Below, in pieces: positions 19,701 to 27,400 of a stretch of 64,000 nt of DNA. How positions within the stretch are numbered: position 1 is the first letter of the stretch; every line of letters begins with the position of its first letter. The stretch is from CAXBGS01 sp963975425 (GTDB lineage: Bacteria; Planctomycetota; Planctomycetia; Pirellulales; Pirellulaceae). Below the pieces are notes generated by a model. The model was not told the DNA's origin and made no database searches. It saw only the letters and a list, made by a program, of their open reading frames with translations. The stretch lies in assembly GCA_963975425.1 (NCBI GenBank), contig CAXBGS010000002.1, positions 915,610-979,609 on the forward strand, in the 5' to 3' direction. The translations under genes were made by a program, and so were the position numbers.

Positions 19701-20014
19701 TCATTCAGGATTCGTTTCTCGTCGCTGGTCAGACTTAATTTGGATGTCGGCGGCGGCATCAGAACATCCGGATCGTCGCTGTGAATTCGATCAAGGACTT
19801 CACCGGATTCGATGTAATCGATCGCCTCGTCTCGTACATCCAAACGCAACCCCGCCTCGCGGTTACCAGCATCAGGTCCGTGACAAAAGTAGCATTTGTC
19901 CGAAAGAATCGGACGCACGTCGCGGTTGAAATCCAACTCGTCTGCCAAGCCCCACGGCGCAAAAACGAGCCCCGAAATCGCGAACAGCAGAGCCGATTGA
20001 AATGAATGATTCAT
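16799..20014 (-). CDS. PSCyt1-DUF1549-LamG-DUF1553 planctomycete surface protein
   Basis: From the ATG at 20014 the product has 1071 residues with a signal peptide ending near GLADEL. Domains in order: PSCyt1 haem-binding region with CYFCH (41-45) in RDVRPILSDKCYFCHGPD; DUF1549/PSCyt2 (about 115-330, WCKQTIDRFVLARLDQEGL, RRVTLDLTGLPPT); a LamG/concanavalin-like insert (about 490-680, AATYDGSSTANGLKLYLDG); and DUF1553 (about 760-1010, PLTSRVAVNRIWGNFF, LPTHPQLLDWLARDFV). The longer frame to 20143 overlaps the divergent regulator and lacks a signal peptide, so I rejected it. It is first in a unit with the DUF1501 gene. Function is unproven; a c-type haem at the cell surface is inferred from CxxCH. 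Confidence 0.9.
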   Translation of the reverse strand: MNHSFQSALLFAISGLVFAPWGLADELDFNRDVRPILSDKCYFCHGPDAGNREAGLRLDVRDEAIDYIESGEVLDRIHSDDPDVLMPPPTSKLSLTSDEKRILNDWIDQGAKYQTHWSFEPLPMSVDVPQMGRSQWCKQTIDRFVLARLDQEGLGPNPAASPLRWFRRVTLDLTGLPPTKDDIDKFNESLAGHATAASPDGIFETVVDRLLQSPAFGEHMSISWLDAARYADSYGYQSDKLNTQWPYRDWVVRALNQNLPYDDFLTWQLAGDLLPNPTRDQKLATAFNRIHRLNNEGGAVFEEWRIENVADRVHTFGTAVLGLTMECCRCHDHKYDPLPMRDYYALSAFFNSIDESGVYDRTEKVPCPSMLLPTPQQEQTLADARAKMQQAEFEYRKTYEAAVERFAAWESPGAERIQIPDLRLALGFEYPYQSSMKELYHPSESDRRWSTMPAQEPVKKSPIAMLDPATAADNRIAKPSHPDDPEDAPKRMALRLDGERGITTKGIEPFDRWKPFSLVVTLQDTKRTSYRSVIAHHTRGTDCGYNGWDLTIQSGRLESRLARVWPGNAIAVATVDAIPANAWHQVAATYDGSSTANGLKLYLDGVQLDTVVLRDEVKKQANVKVDHGGELVIGQRFRDRGFDGGWIDDVQLFDRALTAPELLQLVDGQSLQPTPEYYASAVDPLARRAMAELTKARQEFVLAEEVINEIPVMREMQEARPAHILARGQYDAPTDESTLVQRDIPSQLALPFPANATRDRLGLAKWVTDPRHPLTSRVAVNRIWGNFFSEPLVRTPENFGSQGELPTHPQLLDWLARDFVDGGWDVKRLCKQIVLSATYRQDSRTDRSRLSDDPDNRLLARGPSNRLSAEQIRDLALAASGLIDQKLGGAPVSPYQPGEDLWRESNGMSPPYQQSVGKSLYRRSLYSVWKRTAPLPNMLALDATTREVCTMARSRTNTPLQALVLMNDVQFVESARVLAASVMSESDDAPRRVQNAFASLAGRSADEQELQTLMTLLDAERDYFQRHPQQAVELISVGQAPIATDLEAPELAAMTIVCQSILNLDATVWKR

Positions 20015-20141
20015 GTGGTCGTCGAAACAATCAGTGAAGGTAAAACAGACTCGCCGTTGGACGCGAGCGGTGCACCACATTTTGGATAAAGCACGCCGTG
20101 ATGTCTTGCACGGAGCCGACACGGCTGTGTATAAAACACGC

Positions 20142-20948
20142 ATGAAAAATACCAGAATGCGGGATCGATTCTTCGACCGGTTGGGTTCTCAGAGCGAGAT
20201 TTTTGAACTGTTCGACTTATTGCCCAGCGTTTCTTTTTTCGTCAAAGATCGGAAGGGCCGATTCATCGCGCTGAACCGTCGGGGGTGTGAATACTGCGGC
20301 GTGCAAACCGAAACCGAAGCGGTCGGCCGCACCGACCACGACTTCTTCACGAAACAGCGAGCCGACGAATACCGCGCCGATGACCTGATTGTGCTCGAGT
20401 CGGGCCAGCCGATCCTGAACCGGATCGAAAGCGCCCCTGAACCGGCGGGCTCGCCGCGATTGGTGATGACCAGCAAGATTCCACTTCATGACCGCCGTGG
20501 AAACGTCATTGGTATTGCGGGATTTTCTCGCGGTGTCGAACAGATTCGTGAACCGACGGACACGGTGGCTGCGTTCGCGGAAGTCATCCAACACATGCAT
20601 CAATGTTTCGATCAACCACTGACGACCAACAGTTTGGCGACCATGGCCAACCTTTCGATCAGTCAATTCGAACGGCGATTCAGGCGTGCGTTTGGCGCGT
20701 CGGTGCGGCAATACTTGCTGCGCATTCGAATCGAAAATGCGGCAGAGATGCTGCGAGAAACCGAGCAAACGGTTTCCCAGATCGCTCTGGCAAGCGGGTT
20801 CTATGATCACGCCCATTTCAGTCGCAGTTTCCGGCGGATCATGAACATCACGCCCTCGCAGTACCGCTCGGGCCATCCACCTGCGAGCAAACAGCATCCA
20901 CCAGCAACGACGGGCACCAACGTCAAGAACAAAGTGGCATTCGACTAG
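20142..20948 (+). CDS. PAS-domain AraC-family transcriptional regulator
   Basis: The 268-residue protein has an N-terminal PAS-like sensor (about 20-135: LFDLLPSVSFFVKDRKGRF, ALNRRGCEYCGVQTE, VGRTDHDFFTKQ, then IPLHDRRGNVIGIAGFSRG) and a C-terminal AraC DNA-binding domain with two helix-turn-helices (TMANLSISQFERRFRRAFG and SQIALASGFYDHAHFSRSF). ATG 20142 begins just before the PAS; the frame upstream to 20013 overlaps the divergent gene and is not PAS-like. It is transcribed away from the PSCyt1/DUF1553-DUF1501 pair across 127 bases, so it very probably controls that pair. The ligand is unknown; the PAS pocket contains two nearby cysteines (CEYC). Confidence 0.88.
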   Translation: MKNTRMRDRFFDRLGSQSEIFELFDLLPSVSFFVKDRKGRFIALNRRGCEYCGVQTETEAVGRTDHDFFTKQRADEYRADDLIVLESGQPILNRIESAPEPAGSPRLVMTSKIPLHDRRGNVIGIAGFSRGVEQIREPTDTVAAFAEVIQHMHQCFDQPLTTNSLATMANLSISQFERRFRRAFGASVRQYLLRIRIENAAEMLRETEQTVSQIALASGFYDHAHFSRSFRRIMNITPSQYRSGHPPASKQHPPATTGTNVKNKVAFD

Positions 20949-21052
20949 CGAGGACTAAATCGTGACGTGACAACGACCTTCTGGCAAACACAGCGACATC
21001 CATGTTGCGTTTCACGCTCGCGCCGGGTGCCCGCGGCCCACGGGTTTTAAAC

Positions 21053-21615
21053 GTGAGCCGCGACGCGTGAGCGGCCGGGCATGAGTTGCGACAGGCGTTG
21101 CGCGGGCAAGGCCCGGTGCCTCACGGCCCGCGGCTCACGGGACTTTAAAAGTAAGCCGTAACGCGTGAGCGGCCGGGCATGAGTTGCGACAGGCGTTGCG
21201 CGCGCAAGGCCCGGTGCCTCACGGCCCGCGGCTCACGGGACTTTAAACGTAAGCCGTGACGCGTGAGCGGCCGGGCATGGTATTCCGGGATTGGGATGCG
21301 CGCGAAGAGTTGCCCGCGGCTCAAGGGGCTTTAAATGTGAGCCGTGACGCGTGAGCGGCCGGGCATGAGTTGCGACAGGCGATGCGCGGGCAAGGCCCGG
21401 TGCCTCACGGCCCGCGGCTCACAGGACTTTAAACGTGAGCCGCGACGCGTGAACGGCCGGGCCGTGAGTTGCGACAGGCGTTGCGCGCGCAAGGCCCGGT
21501 GCCTCACGGCCCGCGGCTCACAGGAATTTAAACGTGAGCCGTGACGCGTGAGCGGCCGGGCATGAGTTGCGACATGTATCGCGGGCAGATGGCCCGGTAC
21601 CTTACGGCTTACGGA
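21053..21615. repeat. GC-rich tandem array, about six units of 98 bp
   Basis: Units begin at 21053, 21151, 21249, 21337, 21435 and 21534, with period 98 (one 88-bp variant, one 99). Each opens with GTGAGCCG(C/T)GACGCGTGAG and closes with CCCGCGGCTCAC plus a short AT-rich joint containing TTTAAA. Unit ends are partly complementary (GAGCCG...CGGCTC; CCGGGC...GCCCGG). It is the reverse orientation of the arrays at 55685 and 63474. The array fills nearly the whole gap between 20948 and 21637. A 66-residue open frame crosses two units, but the 98-bp period would shift frame at most units, so I do not regard it as coding. Confidence 0.9.
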
Positions 21616-21636
21616 AATGCGATGGCGGGACGGTGC

Positions 21637-22548
21637 TTAGAGTCGGCTTTGTCGTTGTAAGAGATACTCGGTCAAGGCTTTATCGAACGGCATGCTGGTG
21701 TCTAGCGGCACGTAGTCGACTCGCAAATGGTTGCACCCGATTCGATACGCGTCTCGGAACTCCTCGATCTGTTTCAAGTAGTCTTCTCGAAAACCCGTCG
21801 CATCGACACTAATCGTTTCCCCACTTTCGGCGTCTTCGAATTGGACCGGTCCGTCATAAGGAAAATTCACTTCGGCTTCGTCCATGATGTGGAAAACGAT
21901 CACGTCATGGCCGCCATGCCGCAACCGGGACAGCGATGCAATCACGTCATCCGGGTTTGTTTTTCCCGAGGCGTCGGGCAACAAGTCGGTGAACAGCATC
22001 ACCAGCGAATGCTGCTTCAGCATCGCGGCAACTTGATTCAAGCATTGCGGCAAATCGGTACTGCCGGTCGGTTTGAGTTTGGCAAGCTGTGCCAAAATCT
22101 CAGCCAGGTGTCCGCGCCGACTGCGGGCTGGCAACGTGGCATGCAATTTCTCGTCGAACGTCATCAGCCCGACGGGATCTTGCTGCATGTTCATCAGATA
22201 CGTCAGCGAAGCGGCCAAGCACGTTGCGTACTCGAACTTGGTCATCTGCTGGCTCTCGGTGAACCCCATGGACTTCGACAAGTCCATGACCAGATATCCG
22301 GTCAAATTCGTTTCTGCTTCGAAACGTTTGGTGTAGTACTTGTCGGTCTTGGCGTAGACCAGCCAATCGATCAGCTTTGGATCATCGCCGCGGTTGTACC
22401 GTCGGTGCTCACTGAACTGGACCGAGAATCCCTGCAACGGGCTGCTGTGCAAACCTTGCAGAAACCCACGCACCACCATCCGCGCACGCAAATCCAACCG
22501 TTTGATTTGCTTCAGCGATTCGGGCGACAGCAGTGCGGACACCGTCAA
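21637..22548 (-). CDS. DUF58 family protein
   Basis: The 303-residue protein has the DUF58 signature YNRGDDPKLIDWLVYAKTDKY (from 51) followed by a von Willebrand A-like region (GYLVMDLSKSMGF, where DLSKS resembles a MIDAS DxSxS, and MLFTDLLPD). DUF58 proteins are normally encoded beside MoxR AAA ATPases and are thought to act with them as chaperone-like assemblies. Here the MoxR gene lies 37 bases upstream on the same strand. No signal peptide or membrane segment is visible, unlike many DUF58 proteins, so it is probably cytoplasmic. Its 3' end lies 21 bases from the 98-bp repeat array. Confidence 0.88.
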   Translation of the reverse strand: MTVSALLSPESLKQIKRLDLRARMVVRGFLQGLHSSPLQGFSVQFSEHRRYNRGDDPKLIDWLVYAKTDKYYTKRFEAETNLTGYLVMDLSKSMGFTESQQMTKFEYATCLAASLTYLMNMQQDPVGLMTFDEKLHATLPARSRRGHLAEILAQLAKLKPTGSTDLPQCLNQVAAMLKQHSLVMLFTDLLPDASGKTNPDDVIASLSRLRHGGHDVIVFHIMDEAEVNFPYDGPVQFEDAESGETISVDATGFREDYLKQIEEFRDAYRIGCNHLRVDYVPLDTSMPFDKALTEYLLQRQSRL

Positions 22549-22585
22549 ATTTCACTTTGCAGATTCAAGATTCCAATGATCATGC

Positions 22586-23689
22586 TTATCCCTTGGCCAA
22601 CTTCTCGGGCTCGGGTGGCTTGATATCATCGAGCAATCGGTTGACGATGTCGTCGGTGCTCATGCCTTCGGCCTGCGCTTGAAAGTTGGCAGCGATGCGG
22701 TGGCGCAGCACCGGAATCGCGATTCGACGAATATCGCTGGGGTCGACGCTGAATCTGCCGTCCATGGCGGCCAACGCTTTCGCCCCGGCGATCAAGTTTT
22801 GCCCGGCTCGCGGGCCGGCGCCCCAGTCGACCAGATCGCGAACGTACGTCGGCGCCGTGTCTTCTTTAGGCCGCGTCGCGCGGACCAGCTGAGTGGCATA
22901 GCGAATCACGAACGGATTGACGGCGACGCTGCCGACCAATTTTTGAACATTCAAGATCGCTCGCGAAGAAAGTACCTTGTTCACCGTTGCGGTTTCGCCG
23001 CGAGTGGTTGTTGTCAGAATCTTCTCTTCCTCTTCAGCCGACGGATAACCGACTTTGATGTTGAACATGAATCGGTCCAACTGAGCTTCGGGCAGCGGAT
23101 AGGTCCCTTCCTGCTCGATCGGGTTCTGCGTGGCGATACAGAAAAACGGTTGAGGCAAGTTCATCGTGTCGCGACCGACCGTGACCTGGCGTTCTTGCAT
23201 CGCTTCCAGCAATGCGGCCTGCGTTTTCGGCGGCGTCCGGTTGATCTCGTCGGCCAACAAGATGTTGGTAAAGATGGGGCCCTCGACAAACCGAAAGCTG
23301 CGTTTGCCGTGCTCGTCTTCTTCCAGCACTTGCGTGCCGGTGATGTCCGACGGCATCAGGTCGGGTGTGAACTGAATCCGCTTGAAAGACACGTCCATGA
23401 TGTCGGCCAGCGTGCTGACCATCAACGTCTTTGCCAGTCCGGGCACGCCTTCCAATAAACAGTGCCCGCGCGTAAAGATGGCCGCAAGCAACTGTTCGAT
23501 CGTATCGTTTTGGCCCACAATGACTTTTGCCAACTCGCTTCGCATGGTCTGCTGATGTTCAGCGAACTCGCGAAGTACGTCACCCAGGTTGCGAGCCTTT
23601 CCCGCTGCGGGTTCCGATGTCGCGGATCCCGGTGGCGCGGACTGAGACGACGCAGATTCGGGTGGCGGCGGTGGCGTGGGGCTAGTCAT
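22586..23689 (-). CDS. MoxR-type AAA ATPase
   Basis: The 367-residue protein has a Pro/Ser/Ala-rich N-terminus (1-30), then an AAA_3 core: Walker A GVPGLAKT (81-88), Walker B ILLADEIN (143-150), sensor 1 in FFCIATQNPIEQEGTYPLPEAQLDRF, and the AAA lid with YVRDLVDWGAGPRAGQNLI. MoxR ATPases help mature or activate partner complexes, often involving VWA/DUF58 proteins. It is followed by DUF58 in what looks like a two-gene unit and is divergent, at only 50 bases, from the DUF4159 gene, so all three probably share regulation. Confidence 0.93.
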   Translation of the reverse strand: MTSPTPPPPPESASSQSAPPGSATSEPAAGKARNLGDVLREFAEHQQTMRSELAKVIVGQNDTIEQLLAAIFTRGHCLLEGVPGLAKTLMVSTLADIMDVSFKRIQFTPDLMPSDITGTQVLEEDEHGKRSFRFVEGPIFTNILLADEINRTPPKTQAALLEAMQERQVTVGRDTMNLPQPFFCIATQNPIEQEGTYPLPEAQLDRFMFNIKVGYPSAEEEEKILTTTTRGETATVNKVLSSRAILNVQKLVGSVAVNPFVIRYATQLVRATRPKEDTAPTYVRDLVDWGAGPRAGQNLIAGAKALAAMDGRFSVDPSDIRRIAIPVLRHRIAANFQAQAEGMSTDDIVNRLLDDIKPPEPEKLAKG

Positions 23690-23739
23690 GGTCCGAACAG
23701 AAATTCCTTTCTGGCAATCCTTTATGGCAAAGACGACAC

Positions 23740-26148
23740 ATGCAACAACGCGATCATGATCTTCGTCCGCTGTATCTTATGCCGCCACGACCATTTGCGG
23801 GAGCTGGGAAACAGTGGATCCCGCTGCTTGTCACGGCATGGATGCTGTTATTGCCGACCCAAAATGCAAACGCGGACATCGACGCGGCGATTGTGCAACG
23901 TTCAATCGATCGCGGGATTACCTATCTTCGCAAAACGCAGAATGAACGCGGAAGCTGGGATGAGTATTCAGGCCAGTCCTGTGGTGCGTCGGCTCTATGT
24001 ACGCTCGCTTTGCTAAACGCGGGCGTGCCGCACGATGACCCGACCATGGTTCGCGCGATGCGATATTTGCGTAGCGTCGTGCCACATAAAACGTATTCGG
24101 TCGCACTGCAAACGTTAGTGTTCTGTCAACTGGGAGCCGCGGGCGACATCCAAGCGATTCGCCGAAACGTCGCGACTCTGGTGAAAAATCAAAAGCAGGC
24201 AGGAAACCAAGACCGCATCGGCAGCTGGGGATATGGCGGCCGAGCGGCGGGTGCTGGCGATCCATCGTTGGGCGACCCGTCCAACTCTCAATTCGCGCTG
24301 TTGGCGCTCGGTGCCGCAAAAGATCGAGGTGTTGAAATCGATCCCGCCGTGTTTCAGAGTGCGTTTGACTATTGGGTTCGCCATCAAGGACGCGGGGGCG
24401 GTTGGGCGTACACCAACCAGCAAACGCCCAGCGGCAGCATGACGTGCGCGGGAATCGCATCGGTCTTGATCACCAAAAGCAATATGCAATCGAGTGATTT
24501 GAACGATCGCGCCGACATTGCCTGCTGTGGCGGCGACGACGATGCCGACGATCCGGTCACCGGCGGACTGGATTGGTTGAACAAGAGCTTTTCGACTCAG
24601 GTGAACCCCGGCGGTCAGAAATTCACGTATTTCTATTACATGTATGCGTTGGAACGCGTCGGGCGTTTAACAGGACGTCGCTTCATTGGCGGTCATGATT
24701 GGTATCGAGAAGGCGCCGAACGATTGGTGGCGATCCAAGATCAGTTCGAAGGGTTCTGGTCCGGCGTGAACTGGGAAGAAGACCGCAACATCAGCACCTC
24801 GTTTGCACTTCTGTTTTTAAGCAAAGGGAAACGCCAAGTTGTTGTCGCCCAGTTGAGTCGCAATCAAAGCGAAGCACGGCACCCCGACGCGCTTCGCCAA
24901 TTGGTTCGCCACGTTGAACGTGATTGGCGACGCGATCTGACTTGGCAAACGATCGAACTGACTCGCGCCGGAGTACCGGATTTGCTGCAAGCTCCCGTCA
25001 TCGTGATTGCCGGACGCGAAGCACTGAACATCTCCGAGGGCGAAGCGGATCGGTTTAAACAATATATCGACCAAGGGGGCACAATCTTGTTCGAGGCCGA
25101 GGGGGGTGACGGCTGTGGCAACGCATCCGCTTTCGAACAGAGCGTCGCCGGATTGTGTGCGAACTGGTTCCCCGGCAGCAAGCTGGAACAATTACCGCCA
25201 AGTCATCCTGTTTGGTTTGCCGAGCACCGGATTGATCCAGAGAGTGTCGAACGGATCGGTAAAGATTTTTGGATTTACGGCATTCAAGCGTGCTGCCGCA
25301 CCGCCGTCTTTTATGTCCCCCAAACGCTTTCTTGCCGCTGGGAACTCAGTGGTGAATTGTTTCGGCGCAGCGATCAAGTCTCGCCGGCCCGCGAACAAGT
25401 CGAATCGGCGGTTCGATTGGGACAGAACGTTATCGCATATGCGACCGGACGCGAACTGAAAGACAAATTGGATCAGCGCACCCTGCTGACCGGCGGCGAC
25501 CTGCCCGAGACCCAGCGCGGCGTCACCCAGATCGCCATGCTGGCGCTGGACGCGGGCGGACTCGAAGCACAGCGTGCACTTTCCAACGTTGCGTCGATGA
25601 TTCGTCAAAGCAGACCGATGAACATCGCCGCGGCACCGGAGGCCGTTGGATTCGATGCAACCGAACTTCAATTCCTGCCCGTCTTGTGGATTCACGGGCG
25701 AACCGATTTCAAACTCGACACGGCGCAACAAGAACAGCTGCGCGAATTCATCGAAAACAAAGGAATTGTGTTTGCCACCTCGATCTGCGGCAGCGAAGCG
25801 TTCACCGATGCGTTTCGGCGCGAATTGTCGGCAATCTTGCCGGGATCGAACCTGCAGCAGTTGCCGGCCGGGCATCCTGCGCTGACGCCGGCTTTTGGCG
25901 GATATGACATCACGTCGTTACAAATTCGCAAGCCAACCGAAACGGCCGACGGAGTGGTGCTGAGCCGACATCTGGGCGCACCACCGCTGCAAGTTGCTTC
26001 GGTCGACGGGTTCGACTCGGTGTTCTTTTCCCCGCTGGACGTCAGCTGCGCCCTGGAAAGCCAGAATTCGGTGCAGTGTCATGGTTACGAGACGACCGAA
26101 GCGGCCAAAATCGTTACGAACGTCTTGCTTTACGCGCTTCAGCAATAG
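23740..26148 (+). CDS. DUF4159 protein with prenyltransferase-like alpha-repeats and a duplicated GATase-like region
   Basis: The 802-residue protein has a hydrophobic signal segment (about 27-40, WIPLLVTAWMLLLP). Residues about 48-380 form alpha/alpha-toroid repeats of the squalene-cyclase/prenyltransferase kind (IDRGITYLRKTQNERGSW, NSQFALLALGAAKDRGV, FTYFYYMYALERVG). The C-terminal part is DUF4159, a flavodoxin/glutamine-amidotransferase-like fold, apparently in two copies: one with GGTILFEAEGGDGCG and LEQLPPSHPVW, the second with NKGIVFATSICGSEAF and LQQLPAGHPAL. It is divergent from moxR/DUF58 by 50 bases, the usual planctomycete neighbourhood. An ATG at 23800 is an alternative start. Role unknown; envelope location is inferred from the signal. 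Confidence 0.82.
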   Translation: MQQRDHDLRPLYLMPPRPFAGAGKQWIPLLVTAWMLLLPTQNANADIDAAIVQRSIDRGITYLRKTQNERGSWDEYSGQSCGASALCTLALLNAGVPHDDPTMVRAMRYLRSVVPHKTYSVALQTLVFCQLGAAGDIQAIRRNVATLVKNQKQAGNQDRIGSWGYGGRAAGAGDPSLGDPSNSQFALLALGAAKDRGVEIDPAVFQSAFDYWVRHQGRGGGWAYTNQQTPSGSMTCAGIASVLITKSNMQSSDLNDRADIACCGGDDDADDPVTGGLDWLNKSFSTQVNPGGQKFTYFYYMYALERVGRLTGRRFIGGHDWYREGAERLVAIQDQFEGFWSGVNWEEDRNISTSFALLFLSKGKRQVVVAQLSRNQSEARHPDALRQLVRHVERDWRRDLTWQTIELTRAGVPDLLQAPVIVIAGREALNISEGEADRFKQYIDQGGTILFEAEGGDGCGNASAFEQSVAGLCANWFPGSKLEQLPPSHPVWFAEHRIDPESVERIGKDFWIYGIQACCRTAVFYVPQTLSCRWELSGELFRRSDQVSPAREQVESAVRLGQNVIAYATGRELKDKLDQRTLLTGGDLPETQRGVTQIAMLALDAGGLEAQRALSNVASMIRQSRPMNIAAAPEAVGFDATELQFLPVLWIHGRTDFKLDTAQQEQLREFIENKGIVFATSICGSEAFTDAFRRELSAILPGSNLQQLPAGHPALTPAFGGYDITSLQIRKPTETADGVVLSRHLGAPPLQVASVDGFDSVFFSPLDVSCALESQNSVQCHGYETTEAAKIVTNVLLYALQQ

Positions 26149-26314
26149 TCAAAAAAACCGCAATTTCGGTCTTCTTCTCTCCCTCGCTAGCGAAACCTCA
26201 CGTCTCCGAGCGGGTTTGATCCATCAGGCGGTGACTTTGCACGAAATCCTGCCGCTCAGCCGGTCGAGATGTACCGGGAACACTCATTCACTCATCAGCC
26301 TGGACACCAATCCT

Positions 26315-27223
26315 ATGAAAGTAACTCGCATCGTGACTGGGATTCTTTCCGTCGCGCTTTTAGCACTTGTCGTTAGTGACGCCGTTGGACAAGACGAAGG
26401 ACGCCGACGCGGCGGCGATCGAGGTGGTGATCGAGGCGGACCCGGTGGTGGCCGTGGCGGGCCCGGTGGTGGCTTCGGCGGAGGCGGCGGGTTCGGCGGC
26501 GGCCGTGGTGGCCCCGGTGGCGGACAGACGCAAGACCCAACGCTGGGATTGCTGCGCATCGAAGAAGTCCGTCAAGAACTTGAACTGCTGCCCGACCAAG
26601 AAGAAGCACTGACGAAGCTGTCCGAAAACGCCCGCGAAGGGTTCGAGCGAGGCAACTTCGATTTCCGTAACGCCAGCGAAGAAGAGCGAACGGCATACTT
26701 TGAAAAGATGCAAACGCAAATGAAAGAGCGTGCCGAACAAATGCAGGCACAGCTGGAAGAAGTGCTGTTGCCCGAGCAATTCGATCGACTGAAACAATTG
26801 GGCGTTCAAGTCCTCGGCATGCGTGCCCTGAGCGTTGAACGTGTCGCCAAAGATCTGGGCATCACCAGCGAGCAAAAAGAAAAGCTCGCGGAAGTCACTG
26901 GCAGCATGCGTGAAAAAATGATGGAAGTGATGCGTTCAGGCGATCGCGATTCCATGCGTGAAAAAATGGAAGAAATGCGAGCGGACATCGAAGGCGAAAT
27001 GCTGAATGTCCTGAATAGCGATCAGAAGAAAAAGTTCGAAGAAATGAAAGGCGAACCGTTTGATTTCCCTGAAGGCGCCTCGGGGCGTGGTGGCTTCGGC
27101 GGCGGACGCGGTGGCCCCGGTGGCGGAGCAGGCGGACCGGGCGGTGGTCGTGGAGGTCGCGGCGGCCCCGGTGGTGGACGCGGCGGACCTGGCGGCGATC
27201 GCCAACGTCCTTCGGCCGAGTAA
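26315..27223 (+). CDS. secreted Gly/Arg-rich protein with Spy-like helical core
   Basis: From ATG 26315 (preceded by non-coding-looking sequence although the frame is open) the product has 302 residues. A signal peptide (1-26, ILSVALLALVVSDAVGQ) is followed by a Gly/Arg-rich segment of GGPGGGRGG repeats (28-75), a helical charged core (about 80-240) with ERAEQMQAQLEEVLLPEQF and LGITSEQKEKLAEV, and a second GGPGGGRGG block to the end. The core resembles Spy/CpxP-type LTxxQ helices in pattern only. Secreted proteins of this design are common in planctomycetes; function is unknown. The near-identical DNA repeats at both ends make it prone to length variation. Confidence 0.72.
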   Translation: MKVTRIVTGILSVALLALVVSDAVGQDEGRRRGGDRGGDRGGPGGGRGGPGGGFGGGGGFGGGRGGPGGGQTQDPTLGLLRIEEVRQELELLPDQEEALTKLSENAREGFERGNFDFRNASEEERTAYFEKMQTQMKERAEQMQAQLEEVLLPEQFDRLKQLGVQVLGMRALSVERVAKDLGITSEQKEKLAEVTGSMREKMMEVMRSGDRDSMREKMEEMRADIEGEMLNVLNSDQKKKFEEMKGEPFDFPEGASGRGGFGGGRGGPGGGAGGPGGGRGGRGGPGGGRGGPGGDRQRPSAE

Positions 27224-27232
27224 TCAAGCGGC

Positions 27233-27334
27233 CCGGCGCTAGCTCAGCCCCCGGCGCTAGCTCAGCCCCAGCGCTAGCTCAGCCCCGGCGCTAGCTCAGC
27301 CCCGGCGCTAGCCCAGACCCAGCGCTACATCAGC
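27233..27334. repeat. short tandem repeat, about six copies of a 17-bp unit
   Basis: Imperfect copies of GCGCTAGCTCAGCCCCG follow the stop of the Gly-rich gene at once. The last copies drift (GCGCTAGCCCAGACCCA, GCGCTACATCAGCC). No coding frame is maintained. Confidence 0.85.
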
Positions 27335-27376
27335 CTCGTTCGCTGACTTTACCAATCACGAACGAGCGTCAGTCAT

Positions 27377-27400
27377 GGCTGAACGCCCATGCGTTCAGCC
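27377..27400. terminator. hairpin, candidate terminator
   Basis: GGCTGAACGC-CCAT-GCGTTCAGCC forms a perfect 10-bp stem with a 4-base loop. No strong T-run follows, so terminator function is uncertain. A second inverted repeat, CTCGTTCG (27335-27342) with CGAACGAG (27359-27366), lies just upstream. Confidence 0.4.

Noticed and set aside
20013..20141. Longer start for the AraC-type regulator, and the matching longer start for the divergent PSD1 gene
   Set aside because: The two extensions overlap each other on opposite strands, lack domain similarity, and would remove the signal peptide from the N-terminus of the PSD1 protein.
21344..21544. Open frame of 66 codons giving a repeated Cys/Arg-rich peptide
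   Set aside because: It only translates the 98-bp repeat; a period not divisible by three breaks the frame at most units.
22679..23458. Plus-strand open frame of 259 codons inside moxR
   Set aside because: Antisense shadow of an intact AAA ATPase.
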